Of a stretch of 64,000 bases of DNA, positions 25,398 through 32,187 are shown one piece after another. The translations under genes and the position numbers were made by a program. The DNA comes from Thermus composti (GTDB lineage Bacteria > Deinococcota > Deinococci > Deinococcales > Thermaceae). Every line of letters starts with the position of its first letter. The first letter of the stretch is position 1. The stretch spans positions 1-64,000 of the forward strand of contig NZ_BMPJ01000007.1 of the NCBI RefSeq assembly GCF_014647535.1. The letters are read 5' to 3'. The notes below the pieces were generated by a model. The model was not told where the DNA came from. It made no database searches and saw only the letters and a list, made by a program, of their open reading frames with translations.

Positions 25398-27068
25398 ATG
25401 AGCGTTGAGGCTTGGACCTGGGCCATCGTCATCCTAAGCTTCGCCCTCTACCTGGGCATCGGCTACTGGGCCCGGGTGCGGGAAACCGCCGGGTTTTACG
25501 TGGCCGGGCGTGGGGTCCCCCCCGTGGCCAACGGGGCCGCCACCGCCGCCGACTGGATGTCGGGGGCGAGCTACATCTCCATGGCGGGCCTCATCAGCTT
25601 CCTGGGCTTTGACGGGGCGGTCTACCTCATGGGCTGGACGGGGGGGTATGTGCTCCTCGCCCTCCTCCTCGCCCCCTACCTCCGGAAGTACGGGAAGTAC
25701 ACGGTGCCCGAGTTCATCGGGGACCGGTACTACTCCAACCTGGCGCGGGTGGTGGCGGTGATCGCCGCCATCTTCGTCTCCTTCGTCTACGCCGTGCCCC
25801 AGATCCGGGGTGTGGGCATCGTGCTCTCCCGCTACCTGGGGGTGGACGTGGCCACGGGGATCTGGGCGGCGGTCTTGGTCACCGCCTTCATCGCCGTGCT
25901 GGGGGGCATGAAGGGGATCACCTGGACCCAGGTGGTCCAGTACGTGGTGCTCATCACCGCCTACCTCATCATGGGGATCGCCCTCGCCAACCTCCTCACC
26001 GGCAACCCCATCCCCCAGCTCGCCTTCACCTTCAGCGACTTCGCCGTGCGGCTGAGCCAGCTCCAGGTGGAGCTTGGCTACAAGGAGTACGTGGCCCCCT
26101 TCCAGAACCTTTCCGCCCTCAACGTCTTCCTCATCACCCTGACCCTGATGGTGGGGACGGCGGGCCTGCCCCACGTGATCATCCGCTTCTACACGGTGCC
26201 CAAGGCCTCCGACGCCCGCTGGAGCGCGGGCTGGGCCCTGCTCTTCATCGGCCTCCTCTACACCACCGCCCCCGCCGTGGCCGTCTTCTCCAAGTACAAC
26301 CTCCTCAACACCCTGGTCAACAAGCCCCTGGAGGAGGTGCGCCAGATTGACTGGGTGCAGAAGTGGGAACAGACGGGCCTCCTGAAATTCCAGGACAAGA
26401 ACGGCGACGGGATCCTGCAGATGAGCGGGAACCCCGAGGTCAACGAGGTCACCATAGACCAGGACATCATCGTCCTCTCCACCCCCGAGGTGGCCAAGCT
26501 GGCCCCCTTCATCGTGGGCCTGGTGGCCGCGGGAGGCCTGGCGGCGGCCCTTTCCACGGCGGCGGGGCTTCTCATCGTCATCGCCAGCGCCATCAGCCAC
26601 GACCTCTACACCCGGCTCATCAACCCGGGGGCCTCCGAGGCCACCAAGCTCCTCATCGCCCGGGTGGTCATCTTCCTGGTGGTGGTCCTGGCGGCGCCTT
26701 TTGGCATCAACCCGCCCGCCTTCATCGCCCAGTTGGTGGCCTTCGCCTTCGGCCTCGCCGCCAGCACCTTCTTCCCCTCCATCCTCCTGGGCATCTTTGA
26801 CCGGCGGATGAACATGCAAGGGGCGGTGGCCGGGATGCTGGTGGGCCTCGTCTTCACCGCCACCTACATCATCGGCACCAAGTACCTGGGCTGGCCCAAC
26901 TTCATCTTCGGGATCACCGCCGAGGGCATCGGGGCCATCGGCATGCTCCTCAACTTCCTGGTGGCCTACCTGGTCTCCCGGGCCACTCCCCCTCCCCCTG
27001 CGGAGGTCCAAAAACTGGTGGACGAAATCCGCGTGCCCAAGGGAAGCGGGGCGGCCCTGGAGCACTAA
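25398..27068 (+). CDS. sodium:solute symporter (acetate/carboxylate type), large subunit
   Basis: A 556-residue SSS-family transporter with about 13 helices, of the VC_2705-like branch related to ActP. N-terminal G-R-G-V-P-P-V-A-N-G-A-A-T-A-A-D-W-M-S-G-A-S-Y is typical, and G-T-A-G-L-P-H-V-I-I-R-F-Y lies near residue 260. A hydrophilic insertion around residues 310-365 carries D-K-N-G-D-G-I-L-Q (about 333-341), which looks like an EF-hand calcium loop but lacks the usual Glu at position 12. Together with DUF4212 and the adjacent synthetases it most likely imports acetate or another short carboxylate with sodium. AGGAGGG precedes the ATG. Confidence 0.92.
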   Translation: MSVEAWTWAIVILSFALYLGIGYWARVRETAGFYVAGRGVPPVANGAATAADWMSGASYISMAGLISFLGFDGAVYLMGWTGGYVLLALLLAPYLRKYGKYTVPEFIGDRYYSNLARVVAVIAAIFVSFVYAVPQIRGVGIVLSRYLGVDVATGIWAAVLVTAFIAVLGGMKGITWTQVVQYVVLITAYLIMGIALANLLTGNPIPQLAFTFSDFAVRLSQLQVELGYKEYVAPFQNLSALNVFLITLTLMVGTAGLPHVIIRFYTVPKASDARWSAGWALLFIGLLYTTAPAVAVFSKYNLLNTLVNKPLEEVRQIDWVQKWEQTGLLKFQDKNGDGILQMSGNPEVNEVTIDQDIIVLSTPEVAKLAPFIVGLVAAGGLAAALSTAAGLLIVIASAISHDLYTRLINPGASEATKLLIARVVIFLVVVLAAPFGINPPAFIAQLVAFAFGLAASTFFPSILLGIFDRRMNMQGAVAGMLVGLVFTATYIIGTKYLGWPNFIFGITAEGIGAIGMLLNFLVAYLVSRATPPPPAEVQKLVDEIRVPKGSGAALEH

Positions 27069-27083
27069 GCCCTGGGGAAAGGT

Positions 27084-27107
27084 CCCATCCCGGCTTCCCG
27101 GGATGGG
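27084..27107 (+). other. strong intercistronic hairpin
   Basis: A perfect 10-bp stem CCCATCCCGG/CCGGGATGGG with loop CTTC stands just after the symporter stop. No T-run follows, so it looks like an mRNA-stabilising or partial-termination element rather than a full terminator. A leaderless -10 box for the next gene starts 5 bp later. Confidence 0.6.
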
Positions 27108-27123
27108 GCCCTAAACTGAAGCC

Positions 27124-27495
27124 ATGCTCCTCCTTTACCTTAGGTTTTACCTGGGAAGCCTCTCCGCCCTCTTTGCCTTCTACCTCCTCGGCCACTACCT
27201 TTTGGGCTTCCCCTTCCCCACCCCCACCACCCTCCTCCACCTGGCCCTGGGGGCGGGGGTGGGGGTGGGGCTTGGGGCCCTTTACCACCGCCTCTGGCCC
27301 CTGCCCCCACCCGGGCTTGGCCGGGTGGTGCGGCTTTTCGTCCTCCTCCCTCCCGCCTTCATGTTGGGCATCGGCCTCCTCGTCCTCTTCCAGGCCCAGG
27401 TAGCCCTCCCCTTCCTGGTGCCCCTCCTCGCCTGGCTCACCCCGGACTATGGACCCCAAAGAAGTGCCCCCCCTGAACACCCTCCCCGAGGCTGA
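27124..27495 (+). CDS. small integral membrane protein of the symporter operon
   Basis: A 123-residue protein with three or four hydrophobic segments (roughly 3-25, 38-56, 66-88 and 92-108) and a short polar C-terminus. No family recognised. TAAACT (27112-27117) ends 6 nt before the ATG, so it could start its own leaderless transcript. Its last 47 bp overlap the DUF294 gene in another frame; the tail after residue 108 lacks membrane character. A membrane partner of the symporter or kinase is a guess from location. Confidence 0.6.
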   Translation: MLLLYLRFYLGSLSALFAFYLLGHYLLGFPFPTPTTLLHLALGAGVGVGLGALYHRLWPLPPPGLGRVVRLFVLLPPAFMLGIGLLVLFQAQVALPFLVPLLAWLTPDYGPQRSAPPEHPPRG

Positions 27496-29197
27496 ACGGG
27501 AAGCCCTCTTGGGGGAGGCGAAAGAGGAGCGCCACCCCCCGGGCACCCGCTTCCTGGAGCAGGGGGGGGAACCCGCCCGGGCCCTCCACCTGGTCCTGGA
27601 GGGGGAGGTGGCCCTCCTGGACGGGGAACAGGAGGTGGGGGTCTTGGGCCCCGGGGAGTTCTTCGGGTACCCTTCCCTCCTTTCCGGGGAGCCCCCCGCC
27701 TTCAGCGTGGTGGCCAAGACGCCGGTAAGGATCCTCCGCTTTCCCGAGGAGGCCTTCCGAAAGCTTTTGGCCTACCCCGAGGCGGCCCGGTTCTTCGGCC
27801 AAGGCCTGGCGGAGCGGGTGAGGCTTAGGGCCTTGCCCGACCTCTCCCTTTTCGCCCCGGTGGGAAGGCTCATCCGGCGCGAACCTCTTTTCATCCCCCC
27901 TTCCGCCAGCGCGGCGGAAGCGGCCCGGAGGATGCGGGAGGCGGGGGTCTCCAGCCTCCTGGTGGCCTCGGAGCCCCCGGGCATCCTCACCGACCGGGAC
28001 CTGAGGAACCGGGTCCTGGCGGAGAACCGCCCCCCCTCCACCCCGGTGGCGGAGGTGATGACCGCCCCCCTCTTCACCCTTCCCGCCAGCACCCCCCTTT
28101 ACGAGGCGGTGGCGGCCATGGTGGAACGGGGCATCCACCACCTGCCCCTCACGGAAGGGGAAAGGATCGTGGGGGTGGTGACCCACACCGACCTCCTCCT
28201 CCACCAGGCGCAAAGCCCCCTTCTTCTCCTAAGGCGCATAGAACGGCTGGAGCTTTCCCGGTATAGCCTCGAGGTGGCCCGTCTGGTGGAAGGCCTCTTC
28301 CAAAGGGGCCTTGGGGGGCTGGAGATCGGCAGGGTGGTGGCCTCCTTGAACGACGCCCTAATCCGCCGCCTGGTGAAGGAGGCGGAGGCCGCCTTGGGAA
28401 AGCCCCCTGCGCCCTACGCCTTCATGGTCTTCGGCTCGGAAGGGCGGAAGGAGCAGGCCCTCCTCACCGACCAGGACAACGCCCTGGTCCTGGAGAAGGA
28501 AGGAGAGGAGGGCTACTTCCAAGCCCTGGCGGAGCGGGTGGTGGGGGGGCTTTTGGAAGCGGGCATTCCCGCGTGCAAGGGGGGGTACATGGCCACCCGC
28601 TGGCGCAAGAGCCTCCCCGAGTGGGTGGCCACCTTCCGCAGGTGGATGGAGGCCCCCGAGCCCAAGGCCCTCCTGGAGACCCAGATCTTCTTTGACCTGA
28701 GGGGCGTGGCGGGGGCCCTCTCCCTAAGGCCCCTGGAGGAGACCTTCCTGGAAGGAAGCCGGAAGGGGGTGTTCCTCTACCACCTGGCCCAGGCGGCCCT
28801 GGCCTTCCGGCCCCCCTTGGGCCTCTTCGGCCGGGTGCGCACGGAGGAAGGCTTCGTGGACCTCAAGCGCTCGGCCCTAGCCCCCATCGTGGCCCTGGCC
28901 CGGCTTTACGCCCTCCAGGTGGGTAGCCTCGCCAAGGGAACGGTGGAAAGGCTTAGGGCGGCGGCGGAAGGAGGGGCTTTGAGCCGGGAAGGGGCCGAGG
29001 GCCTCGAGGCCGCCTTCCGCTTCTTCTTCGCCCTCCGCCTCCGCCACCAGCTCCAGGCCCTGGAGGAGGGCCGCCCCGTGGAAAACCGCGTCCTCTGGGC
29101 CGCCCTCTCCCCTAGGGAAAGGAAGGAGGCCCTGGAGGGGTTTAGGCTCCTCCAGGAGATCCAGGAGAGCACGGCCGTCCGGTTCTCCCTGCGATGA
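27449..29197 (+). CDS. cNMP-binding / CBS / DUF294 nucleotidyltransferase-like regulator
   Basis: A 582-residue cytoplasmic protein. A cyclic-nucleotide-binding fold covers about residues 10-110 (E-G-E-V-A-L-L ... L-G-P-G-E-F-F-G-Y), and a CBS pair covers about 140-255 (I-L-T-D-R-D-L, H-H-L-P-L and V-G-V-V-T-H-T-D-L). The DUF294 domain with F-G-S-E-G-R-K-E-Q ... T-D-Q-D-N-A, resembling PII-uridylyltransferase-type nucleotidyltransferases, lies near 330-350, with a helical DUF294_C end. The same architecture accompanies acetate-type symporters in Pseudomonas and Vibrio, where it is thought to regulate carboxylate uptake. The start codon choice at 27449 is moderate. Confidence 0.88.
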   Translation: MDPKEVPPLNTLPEAEREALLGEAKEERHPPGTRFLEQGGEPARALHLVLEGEVALLDGEQEVGVLGPGEFFGYPSLLSGEPPAFSVVAKTPVRILRFPEEAFRKLLAYPEAARFFGQGLAERVRLRALPDLSLFAPVGRLIRREPLFIPPSASAAEAARRMREAGVSSLLVASEPPGILTDRDLRNRVLAENRPPSTPVAEVMTAPLFTLPASTPLYEAVAAMVERGIHHLPLTEGERIVGVVTHTDLLLHQAQSPLLLLRRIERLELSRYSLEVARLVEGLFQRGLGGLEIGRVVASLNDALIRRLVKEAEAALGKPPAPYAFMVFGSEGRKEQALLTDQDNALVLEKEGEEGYFQALAERVVGGLLEAGIPACKGGYMATRWRKSLPEWVATFRRWMEAPEPKALLETQIFFDLRGVAGALSLRPLEETFLEGSRKGVFLYHLAQAALAFRPPLGLFGRVRTEEGFVDLKRSALAPIVALARLYALQVGSLAKGTVERLRAAAEGGALSREGAEGLEAAFRFFFALRLRHQLQALEEGRPVENRVLWAALSPRERKEALEGFRLLQEIQESTAVRFSLR

Positions 29198-29367
29198 AGG
29201 CCCGCGCCTTTTCCCTCTTCCTCCTTGGGTTTGGCCTCTTCACCCTTCCCTTGGACCTGTTCCCAAAGGAGCCCGTGGCCTGGGGGTTTCCCCCCCTTTA
29301 CCTCTACCTCTACGGGGCCTGGGGGCTGGTGATCCTCCTGGCCCACCGCCTGGGGCGAAGGCCATGA
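29194..29367 (+). CDS. 57-residue membrane protein between DUF294 and kinase genes
   Basis: A short gene fitted exactly between its neighbours with ATGA overlaps at both ends. M-K-A-R-A-F-S-L-F-L-L-G begins a first helix (about 6-22), then a loop K-E-P-V-A-W-G-F-P-P-L, then a second helix Y-L-Y-L-Y-G-A-W-G-L-V-I-L-L-A-H and a basic end. Similar two-helix proteins precede SSS-domain kinases elsewhere, from memory. The exact tiling supports a real gene. Confidence 0.72.
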   Translation: MKARAFSLFLLGFGLFTLPLDLFPKEPVAWGFPPLYLYLYGAWGLVILLAHRLGRRP

Positions 29368-31904
29368 ACCCTTGGGCACTCTTCCTGGGACTCCTCCTCT
29401 ACCTAGGCCTCCTCTTCCTGGTGGCCCTTTTCGGGGAGGGCCGGGGGAAGGCCCTGGCCCATAGCCCCTGGACCTACGCCCTCTCCCTGGCCGTCTACGC
29501 CACCGCCTGGACCTTTTTGGGAAGCGTGGGCCGGGCGGCCACCGAGGGGGCCACCTTCCTGCCCATCTACCTGGGCCCCACCCTGGTCCTCCTCCTTTGG
29601 CCCTGGCTCCACGGCCGGATCCTCGCCTTAGCCCGGACCCACCGCCTCACCTCCTGGGCCGACTACCTCTTCCTGCGCTACGGGCCAGGCCCCCTAGCCC
29701 CCCTGGCCGTGGGGTTTTTGGTGGTGGGCCTCCTCCCCTACCTGGCCCTGCAGCTCAAGGCCATCGCCCAAAGCTTCCTCTACCTAAGCGAAAAGAAGGA
29801 GCCCCTGGCGGATGTGGCCCTCTTCACCGCCCTCCTTTTGGGCTTCTTCGCCATCCTCTTCGGCACCCGGCGCCTGGACCCCTCGGAGAGGCACCCGGGG
29901 CTGGTGCTGGCGGTGGCCTTTGAGTCCTCGGTGAAGCTCCTGGCCCTTCTCCTGGTGGGAGGGTACGCCCTTTCCCGGCTGGGGAATCCTTTCCTCGAGG
30001 CCCCAAGCCGCCCGGAACTCCACCCCCTCCTCCTCCCCCCGGAGGGGCTTACCGGCCACGTGGCCTGGGTGAGCCTGGTGGCCCTCTCGGGCCTGGCCTT
30101 CCTCCTCCTGCCCCGGCAGTTCCACGTGAGCGTGGTGGAGAACCAAGACCCCCGCCACCTCCCCCACGCCGCCTGGGCCTTTCCCCTCTACCTCCTCCTC
30201 ATCACCCTGCCCACGGTGCCCCTGGCCCTTTGGGGCCGGATCCTCCTCCCCGGGGAGAACCCCGACCTCTACGTCCTGGGCCTTCCCCTAGCCCTGGGAA
30301 GCCCCGGGCTCGCCTTCTTGGCCTTTTTGGGCGGGGTCTCGGCGGCCACGGCCATGGTGGTGGTGGAAGGGCTCGCCCTTTCCATCCTGATCTCCAACCA
30401 CCTCCTCTCCCCCCTCCTCCTCCGCTTTCAGGCCCTAGGAAGCCTCCTCCTCTGGCGGCGGGTGGCCATCCTGGGGGTGATGCTCCTCGCCTACCTCTAC
30501 TTCCGCCTGGCGGGAGAGGCCTACGCCCTGGTGGGGATGGGCCTCATCTCCTTCGTGGCCGTGGCCCAGCTGGCCCCGGCGGTCCTTCTGGGCCTTTTCT
30601 GGAAGGGGACCACCCGGGAAGGGGCCCTGGCGGGGCTTCTGGGGGGGGCCCTGGTCTGGCTCTACACCCTCTTCCTCCCGGCCCTGGCCCGCTCCGGGGT
30701 CCTGCCCGAGGGCTTCCTCCAGGGTCCCCACCCCCTCCTAAGGCCCGAGGGGCTTCTGGGGGTGGAGGGCCTGGACCCCGTGACCCACGGCTTTCTGGCG
30801 AGCCTTGGGGTCAACCTGGCCCTGACCCTAGGGGTTTCCCTCTTCCTAAACCCGGCGCCCCAGGCCCCCCACCGGCTCGGGGAGAAGGAAGCCCTGGCCG
30901 AGGTCTTGGGCCGGGCCCTGGGGGAGGAGGCCCAAAGGACCTTCCTGGAAAGGGCCAAGGACCTTCCCCCCCAGGAGGCCACCCTCCTGGCCGAGGGCCT
31001 CCTCTCGGCGGCGGTGGGGCCCGCCACCGCCTGCCTCCTCCTCCACGCCGCCACCCGGGAGCCCCCGCCGGAGGCCCTCCTCGAGGCGGCGGCCCGGGAG
31101 AGCCGGGAGGTCCGGGCCTACGCCGAGGCCCTGGAACGGGCCCGGCGGGAGCTCGCCGAGGCCTACGAGCGCCTCAAGGCCCTGGACCAGGCCAAGGACG
31201 AGATGCTGGCCGCCCTGGCCCACGAGTTCAAGATCCCCCTCACGGCGGTCCGGGCCTTGGCGGAGATCCTCCGGGACAACCCCGGGCTTTCCCCCGAGGA
31301 GCGGGAGCGCTTCGCGGCTCTTTTGGCCAAGGAGGCTCAGAGGCTCGCCCGCCTGGTGGAGGAGGTCCTGGCCTTCGCCGCCCTCGAGGCCCAAGCCCCC
31401 TTAAGGGAGGCGGTGAACCTGAAGGCCCTGGCCCAGGAGGCCCTGGACCTGGTCCGGCCCCTGGCCGAGGCCCGGGAGATTAGACTGGAAGCGCACCTGG
31501 AAGAGGTGTGGGCCCGAACCCACGGCGACCGCCTCAAACAGGTCCTCCTCAACCTGCTGCAAAACGCCCTTCGCCACGCCCGCACCCGGGTGCGCCTCAC
31601 CCTCACCCCCGCGGGCAAAGAGGCCCTCTTCCGGGTGGAAGACGACGGTCCCGGGGTCCCCGATGCCCTCCGCCCCCTGATCTTTGAGCCCTTCCGGAGC
31701 CTTTCGGGCGGCACCGGGCTTGGGCTCTACCTGGCGCGGCGGATCCTCGAGGCCCTAGGCGGGCGCATCTTCCTGGAAGAAGGCCCAGGCGGCCGCTTCG
31801 CCTTTACCCTGCCCTTGGAGGTGGACGATGCGGATCCTGGTGGTGGACGACGAGGAAAGCATCCTGGTTCCCCTGGAGTTCCTCCTGAGGAAGGAGGGGC
31901 ATGA
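29364..31904 (+). CDS. SSS-transporter-domain sensor histidine kinase (CrbS-like)
   Basis: An 846-residue kinase whose first 500 residues or so are a sodium:solute-symporter-like membrane domain with about 13 helices. A coiled coil (about 590-615) follows, then HisKA with the H-box A-L-A-H-E-F-K-I-P-L-T (His about residue 620), an N-box N-L-L-Q-N-A-L and G-boxes D-D-G-P-G-V and G-T-G-L-G-L-Y-L-A. It is the architecture of CrbS, the acetate-sensing kinase controlling acs and actP in Vibrio and Pseudomonas. No PAS domain is visible. The last 20 or so residues, overlapping the receiver gene by 77 bp, look like frame shadow and may not matter functionally. Confidence 0.9.
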   Translation: MNPWALFLGLLLYLGLLFLVALFGEGRGKALAHSPWTYALSLAVYATAWTFLGSVGRAATEGATFLPIYLGPTLVLLLWPWLHGRILALARTHRLTSWADYLFLRYGPGPLAPLAVGFLVVGLLPYLALQLKAIAQSFLYLSEKKEPLADVALFTALLLGFFAILFGTRRLDPSERHPGLVLAVAFESSVKLLALLLVGGYALSRLGNPFLEAPSRPELHPLLLPPEGLTGHVAWVSLVALSGLAFLLLPRQFHVSVVENQDPRHLPHAAWAFPLYLLLITLPTVPLALWGRILLPGENPDLYVLGLPLALGSPGLAFLAFLGGVSAATAMVVVEGLALSILISNHLLSPLLLRFQALGSLLLWRRVAILGVMLLAYLYFRLAGEAYALVGMGLISFVAVAQLAPAVLLGLFWKGTTREGALAGLLGGALVWLYTLFLPALARSGVLPEGFLQGPHPLLRPEGLLGVEGLDPVTHGFLASLGVNLALTLGVSLFLNPAPQAPHRLGEKEALAEVLGRALGEEAQRTFLERAKDLPPQEATLLAEGLLSAAVGPATACLLLHAATREPPPEALLEAAARESREVRAYAEALERARRELAEAYERLKALDQAKDEMLAALAHEFKIPLTAVRALAEILRDNPGLSPEERERFAALLAKEAQRLARLVEEVLAFAALEAQAPLREAVNLKALAQEALDLVRPLAEAREIRLEAHLEEVWARTHGDRLKQVLLNLLQNALRHARTRVRLTLTPAGKEALFRVEDDGPGVPDALRPLIFEPFRSLSGGTGLGLYLARRILEALGGRIFLEEGPGGRFAFTLPLEVDDADPGGGRRGKHPGSPGVPPEEGGA

Positions 31905-32187
31905 GGTGGCCCTGGCCCAGACAGGGGAAGAGGCCCTGGAGGCGGCCCAGGAGCAACCCTTTGACCTGGTGGTCCTGGACCTGATGCTCCCGGGGATAGA
32001 TGGTTTTGCCGTCCTGGAAAAGCTCAAAGCCCTTCCCCGCCCCCCCAAGGTCCTGGTCCTCACCGCAAGGGGCCGGGAAGCGGACCGGGCCAAGGCGGAG
32101 GCCTTGGGGGCCGAGGCCTTCGTGGCCAAGCCCTTCGGCACCCGGGAGCTCCTCGAGGAGATCCGGGCCCTCCTGGGGAAAGGATGA
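31828..32187 (+). CDS. stand-alone response regulator receiver protein
   Basis: A 119-residue single receiver domain: V-D-D-E-E at residues 6-10, phosphoacceptor Asp in V-V-L-D-L-M-L-P-G near residue 51, Thr in V-L-T-A-R, and Lys in A-K-P-F-G-T. It ends after the domain, so it has no DNA-binding output, unlike the LuxR-type CrbR partner of CrbS. It starts inside the kinase gene (77-bp overlap, other frame) and overlaps the next gene by 4 bp. It may act by protein contact, perhaps with the following PAS/exonuclease protein or the IclR fusion (inference). Confidence 0.9.
   Translation: MRILVVDDEESILVPLEFLLRKEGHEVALAQTGEEALEAAQEQPFDLVVLDLMLPGIDGFAVLEKLKALPRPPKVLVLTARGREADRAKAEALGAEAFVAKPFGTRELLEEIRALLGKG

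Noticed and set aside
25434-27065. A 543-codon open frame antisense to the symporter gene
   Set aside because: G+C-rich codon bias leaves long open frames opposite real genes. This one is full of H, G, D, E and P runs with no domain and lies exactly under a clear symporter.
27069-27123. Rho-independent terminator splitting the symporter operon
   Set aside because: The 10-bp hairpin is strong but lacks any T-run on either strand, so I listed it only as an intercistronic hairpin.
31828-31904. Possible frameshift joining kinase and receiver into one hybrid kinase
   Set aside because: The receiver has its own ATG at the family start, and the kinase domain is complete before the overlap, so two overlapping genes explain the data without an error.
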